DNA from: Eriocheir sinensis
Lineage: Eukaryota; Arthropoda; Malacostraca; Decapoda; Varunidae
Reading direction: 5' to 3'
DNA: 64,000 nucleotides
NCBI RefSeq assembly: GCF_024679095.1
Contig: NC_066553.1
Location: 5,858,399 to 5,922,398 of the forward strand
Numbering within the stretch: the stretch's first letter is position 1; the number at the start of each line of letters is the position of its first letter. The notes under the pieces are model-generated. The model did no database searches and was not told where the DNA came from. It worked only from the letters and a program-made list of their open reading frames with translations. Shown in pieces: positions 21,936 through 35,800 of this stretch. Position numbers and translations under genes: made by a program.

Positions 21936-22221
21936 AATAAATATAAGGCCAAAAAATACTGATAATGCCCCCCCCCCCCCCAAAAAAAAAAAAGATCGCG
22001 CTGGTTTGGCAGGGAGAGTGAGGCCCTGCACACACACCCTGCCGTGACCTGCCGCCCTTCCTTTGTTTAATAAGGGAGGCGAGCTATTCCTGGCTGCTCC
22101 GGAGGTGAGGGGGGAGGGGGGAGGAGGGGGAGGGGCTGCTGGATGGCCGGGGCGAGATGGGGCCGAGGGAGGGCAAGGATTTACCCAGCTATTAAGTATT
22201 TGATTACAGTAGCTCAATGCA

Positions 22222-22705
22222 GGCGTGGTGGTGAAGGTGGTGGTGAAGGTGGTGGTGGTGGTGGTGAAGGTGGTGGTGGTGGTGGTGAAGGTGGTGGTGG
22301 TGGTGGTGAAGGTGGTGACGGTGGTGGTGGTAGTGGTCGTATTGGTAGTGGTAGTGGTGGTGGTGGTGGTGGTAATAGTGGTGGTGGTGGTGGTGGTGGT
22401 GGTAATAGTGGTGGTGGTGGTGGTGGTAATAGTGGTGGTGGGAGTGGTCGTATTGGTAGTGGTGGCAAAGGTGGTGGTGGTGGTGGCAGAAGAATGGTTA
22501 TTTGGGGTGGTGATGGCGAGGGAAGTGTTGTTGTTGTTGTTGATGATTTGACGGGTTTCATTTTTGGAGTGTAGATAGTGGTGGCGGCAGTGGTGGTGGT
22601 GGTGGCGGCAGTGGTGGTGGTGGTGGTGGCGGCAGTGGTGGTGGTGGTGGCGGCAGTGGTGGTGGTGGTGGTGGCTGCGGTGGTGGCGGTGGTGGTGGTG
22701 GCGGT
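22222..22705. repeat. Imperfect (GGT)n block, about 0.5 kb
   Basis: GGT triplets with scattered variants (gaa, aat, gcggca), broken by about 90 bp of other sequence near 22490-22575. Open as poly-Gly/Val or poly-Pro/Thr in several frames; not considered coding. Confidence 0.9.
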
Positions 22706-23374
22706 AAGCAATGATCGGATTTTTCGGTAGTGCTTGTTGGGATATTTTTGAGCAAATAAAAACCGTCGTCGATGGTGGTTGCGTTGATAAGGATCATGCC
22801 GAGGTAACGGGGAGGGCTGGACTGGTGGTGGCGGTGTTGGGTGCGGCAAGATCTGCATAAAGACTTGATCGCTCCAAGAGATTTGTGGGCGTCCCTTGAT
22901 TGTCTCCTAGGGTCGTCCTGAGCAGATCTACCATGAGCAGCAGGTTTTCGCCAAGTGCGTCACATGGCGAGGTTGTTGAGTCCTTACTTCGCCCTTTGAT
23001 GCAATTATTGGTATAAGCACAGTTACTACAGTAATATCATGTGGTTCTTTGAAGGCATTTACTTTTAATCATCAGCTCACCTCAAGATTATCTTGTGTCT
23101 GCGTCTCACTCCTAGAAGGGAAGGATGATCACACACGTCATTAAACTATAGTTTCAAAACCCTTAAGCAAAGTACGGAAACCGCTGCAAATCTTTGGCCT
23201 TCTGCAAAGGCAGCGGCAACGCAATCTACTCGTGTCCAGGGAGATGATAACACTATAAACCAGGAATGTCAACCCAGCGCTGTGGTGCTCTACAGTGAAC
23301 TTAATATATATCCATACATCTACGTCTATATATCTATATCTATATGTCTGTATGTCTGTATCTATCTATCTTTT

Positions 23375-23470
23375 GGCACGTGGCACGCTTCCCGGACGTC
23401 GATCCAGCTTATAGGGTTGTTTCTGTGCGAGACAACTTTGAGTGGAGCAAACCTAGGGGACACCCACCTA
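23375..23470 (+). pseudogene. LINE C-terminal fragment (ARFPD..DPAYRVVSVRDN..RGH motif)
   Basis: Encodes HVARFPDVDPAYRVVSVRDN then a Lys-Pro-Arg-Gly segment, the extreme C-terminus of a reverse-transcriptase element. Related pieces lie at 38050-38345, 38480-38610 and, on the minus strand, 43335-43437. Confidence 0.65.
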
Positions 23471-23481
23471 ACACAAATGAT

Positions 23482-23676
<195 letters not shown>

Positions 23677-24354
23677 TTTCTGAGTCATCAACTCATTCCG
23701 CGGTTTTAGTCAGGTGAAACCTTAAATCTTAATGGGTTCGTTTATTCATTAATTGCTTCGAATTTATAAATATAATTATCATTAGCGCTATTTGCGGACC
23801 AAGGTAATTGGCTTTAATATTGCTGCCAGACGCTCCATAAAGACTTAATCCCCAACTCTGCCCGACACCCGCCACGCCTGGACGCGTCCTCACTCCTCTG
23901 TTATGGAGCTGGAGACGCCGCCACCACACCACAGCGCCTCAGCACCGCAGACATATCACCACTGAGATTTTCATTGCCCGCTTTATCATTTTATATCTTA
24001 AAAATGGGACTTTACCATGCCAAGACAGCCACTGAGGAGTGCTGTACTGAAATCTTCAATATACTCAGACCATGGAAATTAAACATTTGTAGCACACAAG
24101 AGGAGAGGACAACATTTGGTTCTGACTCAGGAGCCCAAGGAGACATTATCGACGGCCGCGGTCATGACCTCGAGGCCATTAAATTCGATAAGCGAAGCCA
24201 TGATTACATTTTCATTGAAGCAAACAAGGTTTCCTTTGGAACTGTGTCTTCTTTTTCTTTCTGTGTGCGCCCGTCCGTCCGTCTGTGTGTCTGTCTGTCT
24301 TTCTCTTTGTCAGTCAGCCTCTGTCTGTCAGGCGGCTTACTGTTTGTTTGGCAA

Positions 24355-24472
<118 letters not shown>

Positions 24473-24629
24473 CGCTTCACCTCTCAGGTAATTAACTGAG
24501 CCACCTGACACCCAATGCAGCGGGGGGCTCCTGATGGCACGGCTGTATCCGCACCGTGGCGGGGGCCTCCACGTGGGGACGGGGGGAAGGACAAAGTTCT
24601 GTGGATGTATAAAACGGGGACGGAGGAAT

Positions 24630-24666
<37 letters not shown>

Positions 24667-24803
24667 GGAGGAGGAGGAGGAGGAGGAGGAGGAGGACTAA
24701 ATAAATAACAGGGGAAAGATCCAACTCGAATGGATGAAAAGGGCGAGGGAAAAATAAAGTGGTGTAGGAAAACATGATTAGAGGATGAGAAGATAAACAA
24801 ATG

Positions 24804-24866
<63 letters not shown>

Positions 24867-24951
24867 CATAGAAAAGCATACTGTTTGTTGGCAATGTAAC
24901 TCTCTCTCTCTCTCTCTCTCTCTGATTAGAGGATGAGGAGATAGACAGATG

Positions 24952-25012
<61 letters not shown>
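24630..25012. repeat. (GAT/GAG)n, then duplicated (GA)n blocks
   Basis: GAT then GAG triplets 24630-24695; GA runs 24810-24862 and 24955-25010 with a TC run at 24898-24923. The segment gattagaggatgag(a/g)agata before each GA run is duplicated (24776 and 24924). Confidence 0.92.
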
Positions 25013-25013
<1 letters not shown>

Positions 25014-25234
25014 ATCACAAATTAACGCCTCTCCTCCCTGACATAAGTGATGCCATGATTAGTACGATTTGCGAGCCATCAAGAGTGTGCGGGGGTTGAC
25101 CGCTGTCCCTGTCGGCCCTTCGCTGCCGCCTCATCCCTCGCCCTTGCCACCTTCCTGAGATTCCACTTCCTAATGAACCTAAACTCCCTAGCGCCAGGCA
25201 GGTATCATATTTTCAACTTCAGTTTTCATGTATG

Positions 25235-25345
25235 TTTTAACCTTTACGTTTGTCTCGGTGAGGAACTGTTTTGTTTATAGGTAATTCCAGATAAATCGTT
25301 TGTCGCTGAGTTTATAAAAGAGGGGAAGTAAATAAGAACATAAGG
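25235..25345. repeat. Dispersed repeat copy 1 (about 110 bp)
   Basis: tttgtctcggtgaggaactgttttgtttatagg..tcgtttgtcgctgag..ataaaagagggg recurs in the same orientation at 26275-26385. Confidence 0.7.
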
Positions 25346-25756
25346 AATCTGCAAGAGGCCAGTAGGCATATGCAAGGGAGGTGGCTGAGGGGTAGCGTGC
25401 TGGGCCCACATTCACCGCGTGATGGACGACACGGGTTCGAATCCCCACGCTACCACCTCGGATTTTTCAGTCACCGCCGAGTGGCTTAAAACTACCCACA
25501 TGCTGTCCTGAAGACCACCCATCAACCCGGACTCTAAAGGAAACCGTCCAAGTGAATCAAGAACGAGTTCCGGGGGGCAGCATGAGCCAAGAGAAGATGG
25601 CGCCACTATAAGCACTTGCCTGCGCCATGACGGGCTGGGGCCGACTACCATCCAGGCCCCTTAAGAGAGCCTACCGGCGCTTTAGGTGTTTACGTAAAAA
25701 AAACATCTAACATCACTATCCATGCTAATCTTTTTTTGAATTTGTCTATCGTATTG

Positions 25757-25762
<6 letters not shown>
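25325..25762 (-). mobile_element. CR1-like LINE 3' end split by a SINE insertion
   Basis: 25336-25378 (aagaacataaggaatctgcaagaggccagtaggc) and 25706-25762 (catctaacatcactatccatg..gaatttgtctatcgtattggca) are adjacent parts of the CR1-like 3' end as seen at 11590-11740. The SINE 25378-25705 separates them. Confidence 0.75.
25378..25705 (+). mobile_element. tRNA-derived SINE, apparently full length
   Basis: The tRNA-like head gaggtggctgaggggtagcgtgctgg holds an A-box-like segment. The B box is cacgggttcgaatcccc at about 25433-25449. The body ends in the family tail (gccatgacgggctggggccgac..gagcctaccggcgctttagg) and an A-run at about 25703. It is about 325 bp long, the most complete SINE in the window. 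Confidence 0.8.

Positions 25763-25805
<43 letters not shown>
25759..25805. repeat. (CA)n microsatellite
   Basis: About 23 CA units directly after the LINE fragment. Confidence 0.95.
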
Positions 25806-25807
<2 letters not shown>

Positions 25808-26274
25808 TCTGTCGTTTCTGAGGCGAGGAAAGGTTGTGCTACGACTGATATACTTTTTTCACGATAACCCGACTGGAAGATGCCTTAATTTGTTTGTGGA
25901 TTATTACTAACTTGTTCCACCTCTTTCACAACCTTCTGCTGAACATTGAGCGAATATGTGATTACTTCTCATACCCCGTCCGAGCCAGCGCTGCAGTAAC
26001 CAACAAGACTGATTGATTTATTAATTTACTGGGTTATAATATGAATCGTGGCGCCGCATATACTGTAGTTATATGGCGTCGAACACTCAAGATCGGTGTT
26101 CAAATTCATAAATGTTAAAAAAAAGGAAGAGATGCATATAAAACTTCTTAAAATAATAAAACCTACCAACAAGACTGAACCTTTCCAGCTCCCAGCATCC
26201 ACCCATCACATGCAGCCTGAGTCGGAGAAGGGGCGTGGCTTACTCGTGAATTGGCTAATGATAGTTTCAACCGA

Positions 26275-26385
26275 AGTTTTTATGTTTGTCTCATTGAGGA
26301 ACTGTTTTGTTTATGGGTAGGTCCAGATACATCGTTTGTCGCTGGGTTTTATAAAAGAATGGAAATTAATAAAAAAAAGAAATGT
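26275..26385. repeat. Dispersed repeat copy 2 (about 110 bp)
   Basis: Direct copy of 25235-25345 (tttgtctcattgaggaactgttttgtttatggg..cgtttgtcgctgggtttt). Confidence 0.7.
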
Positions 26386-26389
26386 GCTT

Positions 26390-27310
<921 letters not shown>

Positions 27311-28144
27311 CATGCGCCATTTGAAAAGAGCCATTCTCATTAGTTCGTCATTCACGCCTCTAAGTTCCAGCTAAACTATTTCAATCAGTCCACTCTCCAT
27401 TCTTATACGTAATTCCACGCACGATGTTGTTTGGTGCCGTTCGGAAAAGTCACACCCCGCGGAAAAAATGAATTGCTGGTCTTGCTTCGACAATCAACGT
27501 ATGACAAAAGAAGACTATCGTATGTAAGCGAATCGAGAGAGCAAATGGCGAATGAAATGTGATGATAGATAGGAAAGAACAAGGAACAAAATATAGGACG
27601 AAACAGAAACGAAAGAAGAGGAAGCAGAATAGTGAACGAAGGAGAACATGAACGATACGGAAGTGAAAGAACAGAGGAAGCAGAGTAATGGACGAGATAG
27701 CTACAGAAGAAAGGAAGGAAGGTGGATGGAAGGAAAGCGACAGGTTAGGTTGAGTGACGATCGATGGGGGTCCTGTATGTAACTGCTGGGTGAAGGTCGC
27801 GAGGGTGGAGGTGACGGGTAAGAATGTGTGTGTAGGGGCGAACTGTACACTCCTGTCTTTCCTATTCCCCCACCTGTACCTTCACCACTAACCCACTTCC
27901 TCTTCGTACTATGCCCTTGATTAAAAAAAAAAAAAAGAATAGGAGTCTAGAGGTAAGTGGCTGCGTAGCTATTACCTGAGCCGTCCCCCCCCCACACACA
28001 CACACCGACAGGTAGTGAAGAGTTAAGCCTGGCAGCACACTCAACCTACAACATCCTCATCCCTCACTTTCCCGGGTGTTCTGTTTCACCGCTTTTCATC
28101 CCGTTCAAGTCGCGGGGAGCTTTGAAGGCGGAGTCTGGAACCTG

Positions 28145-28595
28145 GGTAGGAATTCTCAGACGTTTCAATCTCTCACATCAACTATTTTCAAAGGCCAAAA
28201 AGTAGATCAGTCGGGTTCTAATGAGTGTTTCTTTAGCTTCATGGTGCAGGGGAAGGATCAAACTACCACCAGGGTCATAAGACTACCCCTGAAAATGCCC
28301 AACACTACTATGAAAGACTTGTCCAGTAAGTGAGCTTGGGCGCCGAAATGGTTAAGAATATGACCTTCACTGTGGATGGTATTATAAGACACTATCCCTT
28401 CTCACATTAACAATTTCTAAAGGTCAAAGAGGGGGTCAGTCGAGTTCTAATGAGTGTTTCCTTAGGTTCATGGTACAGAAGAAGGGTCAAACTAACACCA
28501 GGGTCATACAACTACTGGAAAAGCCCACAACTCCTACGAAAGATTTGTCAAATATATGTGTTCTTGGGCGGCGTAATGTCTAATAATACGACCCT
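28145..28595 (-). mobile_element. Two adjacent MITE copies in direct orientation
   Basis: 28145-28365 and 28377-28595 are both reverse-orientation copies of the roughly 222-bp family (ctcacat[ca]aac..; gggtc..actaccaccagggtcata; gaaag[ac].ttgtc). Target duplications are not clear here, so the pair may have arisen by duplication. Confidence 0.7.
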
Positions 28596-28599
28596 ACAG

Positions 28600-29270
28600 T
28601 ACAGCCAGCCCCTTGCCTCGAGCTCCGGTTAAGGTCATCTCCTCGTTATTCTCTAAGTTCCTATATCCATTACTTTTCGTTTCTTTAGTTCCCACGCCTC
28701 TGTCAATCCCTTCCGTATATTAACAGAACATTCCCCCTTTAACTTTGCCGTTTCAGATCTTAAATGCTCTTTGTTGCCTAGTGCATGGAAATTATTATAC
28801 AAAAGTTTCAGTGTATGGCGTATGAATGTCACAGGGAGTCTGAAGACCGGTAGGGCGTTCGTTTCGTAAGTTCGCTCGTCACAAGTTCCTCTCAGGAGCC
28901 CAGTTATTGACTATTGACGAAGCTATCGACTTGTTTGAGAGAGTAAACACACGAAAGCTCAATTCAATGCTTTTCTTATTTTTTCTTCTTCTTCTTCTCC
29001 CTTTACCCTTTTTAATGATTGGTAATCCATATATACTTAGCTGGCTTCACAGATGCTCCACATGACGTTGAAAATACACCTGAATACTCTCATCAGATAG
29101 CAAATGTTAAGCTTCCCCGAAATGCTACAGCCAAAGCCTCGTCCTTCCTTTCCGTGCCTCAATAAAATGTCGCTTCACTTCCTCTCCGCCGCGTCTCCCA
29201 CTCGTCCGTGGCACCAATAAGAGAGATTCCAGTTTATCAACTCAGCGAGAAAGATGTCAGATGGCCAGAT
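28600..29270. other. No gene or repeat recognised
   Basis: Mixed sequence; a short cttctt run at about 28985-29000 only. Confidence 0.4.
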
Positions 29271-29277
29271 ATTGCCC

Positions 29278-29279
<2 letters not shown>

Positions 29280-29375
<96 letters not shown>

Positions 29376-29449
29376 TGTCTGTTTATCTCTCTTCTCTTCT
29401 CTTCTCTTCTCTTCTCTTCTCTTCTCTTCTCTTCTCCTCTCTTCTCTCT

Positions 29450-29530
<81 letters not shown>
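29280..29530. repeat. (TC)n-(TTCTC)n-(TC)n compound microsatellite
   Basis: TC run 29280-29372, pentamer ttctc/cttct run 29388-29445, TC run 29455-29530. Confidence 0.96.
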
Positions 29531-29532
<2 letters not shown>

Positions 29533-29534
29533 CC

Positions 29535-30540
29535 AACACCAGCACCGAGCGTGTCTGGCGCTCTTCGGGTAAAGGTGACCAGTTCTCCGGAAGAAAGGAA
29601 TGGCTCGCTTCAGTGTTGCAGGGCTCGCACGGCTGAGCTCTCCGCCAGGCAAGATTTCGGCGTGACTGACGAATGTGGAGGGAGGAGGAGGGGGAAACCG
29701 ATAAACATTACTCCATCGCTTTTGTAGCATTAGCAGCAAGGTTCACTTATCTAGTTACTCGTATTTTTTAGACCTTTGGTAGTCGACTGTGATGCAAAAA
29801 ATTGAGGTTACTGTTTTATTCCTATTGTTGTTGTTGGCTTTGTATAAGAATTTGTTGCTGAATGACGGACCTACTCCCTTTATTCACATTTATCATAACA
29901 GCAATCAAAAGCCGAACCCAATAAATGATTCAAGTGTTAAAGGGACCTTGCTTACAGGACTGGTCACTTTGTTGTCTTCAAGTTTTGTGGAGTTGATTTG
30001 AGGGAGGTTCATACAAATCAATAAACTCTACTACGCAAATACAGGAGAGACTGGTGGAAAGATGTGTGACTTACCTAAAACTCGATCTTCCGGACGTGTA
30101 TCTGTGACGAGCAGTGCAGCAGCGGGTCAAGGCTTCACTCTACTGGTGGTAATTGGGCACCATCTTGTAATCTGCAAAAAACGAACATGTTATTGCCAAG
30201 TGAACAATTTTACTCCCTCGCCAATAATAACGAGTTGCAATAATATCGACGATTTACATATGAATTGGTTTTCTGATTTGGGTTTGAAAAGGCATTTAAC
30301 ACCTCGGCTTGTGCTCACCGACCCCAAAGACCGAGAACAAGCTACAAGGGAGACAAAAAAAAAGGTTTCACTTTATTAATGCAAATGTATTTTCTTAGAT
30401 TGAAGCATGAATACATAAATCATACATCTACTTTTTTTACGTGGAATATTTTGATAAATAACGAAATACAAGTTGGCATTTTCGACACATCGGGCCACAA
30501 GTAATGAGTGTCAGTCAATCATTGGAGTACCAGGGCAGCC
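29535..30540. other. No gene recognised
   Basis: Two plus-strand frames (29789-30001 with a hydrophobic start; 30062-30379) are open, but I see no splice context, domain or homologous neighbour to support them. Confidence 0.4.
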
Positions 30541-30544
30541 CTCC

Positions 30545-30870
30545 AGCCTGAATTGATCTCTCGTTTGGCCCCTTTTCTATTTACTTTTAAAGGAAGAGTG
30601 TTTGGCGTTTTTCTATTTTCCTTTTGTTTTTGTTTTATTTTTTGCTAGCTTTTGTTTTTGTTTTTTGCTTTGAAGTGCTGCCTTTACCCTCTCTTTTTTA
30701 TTTATTTATTTTTTACATAAGGAGCAGCAGCAACTCACGGGCAAGAAAAATAAAAAAGTCCGCTAATCACTGTTACTAAAAAAAAAAAAAAGTAGAGATG
30801 AGTGACCAAAAGAGAGATCAATAATTCCGGATGGAGAGTGTCTTGATACTTTTCCTATATATATAAAAAA
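30545..30870. mobile_element. Two jockey-like LINE 3' UTR fragments, tail to tail
   Basis: Plus-strand piece from 30545 (attgatctctcgtttggcccc..gaagagtgtttggcg, T-runs). Minus-strand piece to about 30870 (cagcagcaactcacgggc..gtccgctaatcactg..agagagatcaat..gagagtgtcttgata). The 3' ends face each other near 30710. Confidence 0.65.
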
Positions 30871-30899
30871 AAAAAAAAAGTCAAATCTTCACATTGTTA

Positions 30900-31100
30900 G
30901 TTTTCCTGACGACCCGCGCGCAGTGACGTCGGGTGGCCGGGCCTGGCTGGTGGACGGACGGTTAGGTGGTGCGGCCCGGCTGTACGAATGGTGGCGGCAT
31001 GGACCAGCGACGGGAGGCAATAACGAAGGGAAGGCAGCATGCGTCACGGCGGGGAGGAGAACAAACAAGGTGAGGAGAGAGCGGCGCACGATGCATCAAC
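30900..31100. other. GC-rich, CpG-containing patch
   Basis: Locally GC- and CpG-rich against AT-rich surroundings (ctgacgacccgcgcgcagtgacgtc..). It could be an exon or promoter of an unseen gene, but no frame has adequate support. Confidence 0.25.
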
Positions 31101-31176
31101 CTTACCCACACAAGACGATGGAGGACTAACGCGAAACCATGCAATATCCGTTCATAGGGAGAATTATGACCATTAT

Positions 31177-31398
<222 letters not shown>

Positions 31399-31916
31399 TG
31401 CATGTGTGTCAGGTCATGAACGGTTCCCACTGCCTCATATTGCAACCCAGACAGGAAGGCAAACGAAAAAAAAAAAGGAGAGACGGAACGCTTGATGCTG
31501 GTGGAGTCCATTAAACACGACTCGGATATGAAGTTGTGTGTGCGTGTGTGTGTGTGTGTGGGGAGGGGGGTAGGGGGGGGAGCGTGTGTGCGTAAAACAG
31601 AACAACCTGGAAAATCATGTACGTATTGAATGACGTTTGAGCGTGAGAGAGTGAATATTTATGGCCTTCATGAGCACAGTCGCAGGGATCACAATAATTC
31701 ATGACCCCAACAGTAGTACAAATAATACGTGAATACAGACCAGATATTGTGAACTTATGATTTTATAAAGATCTATCGATTATTTTTAGTTCCATAGTCT
31801 TTAGGCCATCCCGCTGCTAGGGTTAATTATATTGAAATTAGTAAACAGAACCAGAGCAAAAACTACAGCAATTAACAAAATAACAATGACCAAAAAATAG
31901 AAACAAACCTTCCTGC

Positions 31917-32120
<204 letters not shown>

Positions 32121-32139
32121 AATGTTCACAAAACGAGAG

Positions 32140-33067
32140 AGAGAGATTTATAGATTTACATAGAAAATCAGACCACACAGACCCCATGGTCCAGACTTGG
32201 TGGTCTGTCCTTAAACCTAAGTGATTTTACATGAATCAGAAGACTCCAAAACGTTGCATTTCTACTCTAGTTGATATTAAGTTGAAGGAAGTGACGGTCG
32301 AGCTTAGTTTTGAAGGAGTCAATCGTGTTGCACTGGACCACTGATGGTGGAAGCTTAGTCCATTCTCGCACTACAACGTTGGTGAAGAAAAATTTGGTGC
32401 AGTCTGAATTTACTTGTCTACATCTGAGTTTTACGCCATTGTTCCTCGTGCGCAAAGTGTCATCGATCATAAACAATGTTGATCTGTCTACATTCGTGAA
32501 ACCATTAAGTATTTTAAAACATTCGATCAGTTTTCCTCGGAGGCGACGTTTCTCAAGAGAGAACATGTTAAGGGTGGAAAGCCTTTCTTCGTAGGATTTG
32601 TTGCGCAAGGAAGGGATCATTTTCGTTGCCCGACGCTGAACACCTTCTAATTTAGCTATATCCTTTGCATGGTGGGGAGACCAAAACTGTACCGCATATT
32701 CCAAGTGGGGTCTCACTAAACTGTTGTAGAGCAGAGTATTACATCTTTATTCGTGAATAAAAGTTTCTTTTAATGAAGCCCAACATTCTGTTCGCTTTAT
32801 TTGCTGCATCGATGCATTGCTGTGAGAATTTGAGGTTTGACGCGATTTTGACCCCCAAGTCCTTGACGCATTGAACGCTTCTGAGTTTAACGCCGCGCAT
32901 TTCGTAATCGAACTTCTTATTCCTCGTTCCAACTTGAAGGACCTGGCACTTGTCTACGTTAAAGGGCATCTCCCATCTATCCGACCAAGCTGAAATTTTG
33001 TGCAAATCCTCTTGGAGGCTTTGCCTGTCTTCGTCAGTGAGAACCGAGTTACCAATCTTTGTGAGAG
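32140..33067 (-). pseudogene. CR1-like LINE, second family: 5'-truncated ORF2 C-terminal half and 3' UTR
   Basis: Minus-strand coding begins within the reverse transcriptase just after the YADD-type box (TKIGNSVL, SDRWEMPFNVDKCQVL, VKDLGVKIASNL, NRMLGFIKRNF). A one-base frameshift near 32740 leads into LVRPHLEYAVQFWSP, VQRRATKMIPSLRN and NTIDSFKTKLDRHF, ending at 32267. The 3' UTR extends to about 32140 (gtctgtgtggtctgattttctatgtaaatc). It differs in sequence from the 11578-14392 element but has the same domain layout. Dead copy. Confidence 0.85.
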
Positions 33068-33439
33068 AGAGAACATAAGTAGAACTGGGTGAAAGAGGAT
33101 CCTTAGTTGGAAAAGCCTGGAGCAAATGGTCTGAAGGAGAAGGTGAGGGAAGGTAAGAGGGAAGGGAGGTGCGGGCGCTGGCGGGTGGTGACGAGCTGAG
33201 CCGACAAGACCCCTCGCTAAGGCGCCTGATGTCTCCCTTCCGCCAATCCCTCTCATCTTCCTTTTTATTTGGTGTCTTCTTTCCGCCGAACTCTCTCATC
33301 TTCCTCCTCTTTCCTCGGTGTTCCTATCTGTCTGTCGTTTCTTGTCGTGTCTCTTATTTTTTTGTCGTTGTTGTTGTTGGCTTGGTATTTTTCTTGAGTG
33401 CGTAGTTTGTGTTTTGAGTATTTTTTTAATTTTAACTTT

Positions 33440-33771
33440 TCTTTTGTTTCGTTTCCTTTTTTTCTTCTTCATTCTCTTTTTTTGTTTTGTTTTTGTATTT
33501 GCTGTTTTTGTTGTTCTACTTCTCCTCCTCTTTCCTTCTACTTCTTTACTACTTCTACTGTTTTTCTTCTACCTTTATTTCTTCTTCTTCTACTTTGTTC
33601 TACTTTATCTTCTTCTTCTTTTTTCTTTTTTCTTCTTTTTCTTCTTTTTCTACTTCTTATTATTATTATTATTCATCTTCTTCGTCTTTTCTACTTCTTC
33701 TACTTCTTCTTCCTCTACTTTCACTTCTTCAAATTCATCTTTCTTTTTAATCTCCTTCTACTGCATCTTTC

Positions 33772-33802
<31 letters not shown>

Positions 33803-33860
33803 GCCACTACTACTTCTTAATTAAAATCATTGTCATCATCATCTTCTTCCTCTTCTCCTT
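33440..33860. repeat. Pyrimidine-rich low-complexity tract
   Basis: TTC/CTT/TTCTAC mixture with a short TTA run (33657-33672). The Phe/Leu/Ser open frames are artefacts. Confidence 0.88.
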
Positions 33861-34309
33861 TTTCTTCTTTCGAGTCCCCGCCACCTTGTGTACGTCCATC
33901 TTTCTGTTATGTTCTCCCGCCTCTCCTCTTCTACCTGAGCCTCGCGTGCGGCCTCCATCCCTTCCTTCTCCTCTCCCTTCTTTAATAAAGGATCCAGCGG
34001 CAAATACAATTCCGCTAATCTTCTTTCGGCTCTGAATGGAATCTGCTACCACCACTGCAACTGTATCACCACCCTCACCACCACCACCATCACCACTATA
34101 CTGCTGCTACTACTACTACTACTACTACTACTTCTCCTACGACGATAACGATCAACATGACAACGTATTCACTCTTGTTATCTATTTCTCATACTCATCA
34201 ATTCATACTAAAAAAAGTACTCAAAATAAACTCCCTCTAGTGAAGAATTTATACGTTTATTTTTCGTTTTTCTTTACATATTTTTTTCAATCACATCTTT
34301 CCCTTTCCA

Positions 34310-34310
34310 T

Positions 34311-34354
<44 letters not shown>

Positions 34355-34390
34355 TTATTACTACCACTACCACTACTACTACTACTGTTG
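34310..34390. repeat. (ACT)n microsatellite
   Basis: ACT triplets with a few variants. A shorter ACT patch lies at 34100-34130. Confidence 0.93.
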
Positions 34391-34589
34391 GTACTTCTGT
34401 TGTTTCAGTTACTGTTGCTGCTGTTTTTGCAAATAATAATAGAGGTAACACGAACACTATAACAATTCCCCCATAATTCAAGTCTTTTTCTATATGTATG
34501 GCTATGTACTACCTCTGAGACATGGCCATTTTGCATACAGGTTTCCATATTCGGCGGCGTGTTAACGGAGGTGATTAAAAGTGACGTGG

Positions 34590-34842
34590 CTTCTGCAGTG
34601 TACAGTGGGTTGAGGGTACTGACTGGGCCTTCTTCAACTCGGCAGAAGACTCAGCATTGGGTATACGATCCTTCTGGCTTCCAACTGATGTCACGTAGCT
34701 TCTGCAGTATACAGCAGGTTGAGGTTATTAACTGGGCCTTTCTTAACCCGGTAGCTGCGACGGGCCAAATTTGTGGCTTTACCGTGTAGCAGCGACGGGC
34801 CAAATTTGTGGCTTTACCGTGTAGCAGCGACGGGCCAAATTT
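34590..34842. repeat. Nested tandem repeats: about 115-bp duplication, then a 35-bp unit
   Basis: The phrase cgt(g/a)gcttctgcagt(g/a)tacag..gttgagg recurs at 34587 and 34695. It is followed by a 35-bp unit gtagc(a/t)gcgacgggccaaat + ttgtggctttaccgt repeated about 2.5 times to 34842. Confidence 0.8.
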
Positions 34843-35800
34843 GTGCCACGATTTAAACCCCAAAAAATAGATGATACACAAACTGATCACAAATGCGTCG
34901 ATATATATTATGAAATGGTTTGTGTGAGTGATGATTTTTTCTCATTTTTCTCGCTTAGAGGACCATTAAGAAACATGATCCCAGCTGCTTAATTCAACAG
35001 AAGACTCACCAGAAGCGTCACATGGGAGATATAGTCACTGATGATGATGATGAAGTAGCCACTCTCTGTAACCGTGGCGCCGTGCGAGGCTAGTAAATCC
35101 CAGCAGGATGTAAAACATTCACTGATTTATTATTCAGTACACTCAGCGCCAGGTATTGGGACAGGTGCGGTGCCGGTAGAGCAAGGCGTCTCTTAAAGGG
35201 GAGCGGGGTGGAGGGGCCTAGCGGTTGTCACCTCATTGCTGCGAGTGTGTGCTGTGAGGCATTGGGCCATTTCATCTTTTATTACTTGCTTTATTACATT
35301 TTTCATCACTGTATCTTTTCTTCCACTTTCATTAACTTGCTTTTTTTTGTATTAGGGTAAGGTGGGGTAAGATGCCCCCCTGGGGTGAAAGGCCCCCCCT
35401 TGGTTTTGTGTTTCTTTCTTTCTTTTCTCAAGCAGTCACATGATCAAGTAGGCAACGCCAATTCTGTGCTCACAGGAACTACTGGAGTAAACAATGGACA
35501 GTTGCTCTGGCCACAAGGGGACATTTCTTCTTTTCGAACAATTTCTTGTAAGTTTTCAGTGATTTTAATGATACCTAATTAACGACAAAGAACAGTATAG
35601 TTAGCCTAATGGCTATGGATACTTGCTCTAAGATGTCAAGACCACATTGCATGTGATTATACTCTGCCTACTTACTTGTAGGAAAGATGGTGACATTTTG
35701 TGTATATATGAGTTGCCAGGGTAAGAGGCCCCCTGTGCCTTTGGGGTAAGTTGCCCACAGGGAGGCCTTTTACCCCACATGTGGGCCTTTTACCCCATTA

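Noticed and set aside
22143..22858. Gly-rich or Pro-rich open frames on both strands
   Set aside because: Imperfect GGT repeat open in many frames; no splice sites or conserved flank.
23850..23960. Minus-strand GC-rich segment with an ATG and 17 codons, possible first exon
   Set aside because: Short, stops quickly, and no donor in a useful phase to join the membrane-protein exons.
30889..31089. Minus-strand frame beginning with a signal-peptide-like hydrophobic stretch
   Set aside because: The start would be GTG and the nearest upstream codons include an in-frame stop with no ATG between; no acceptor found.
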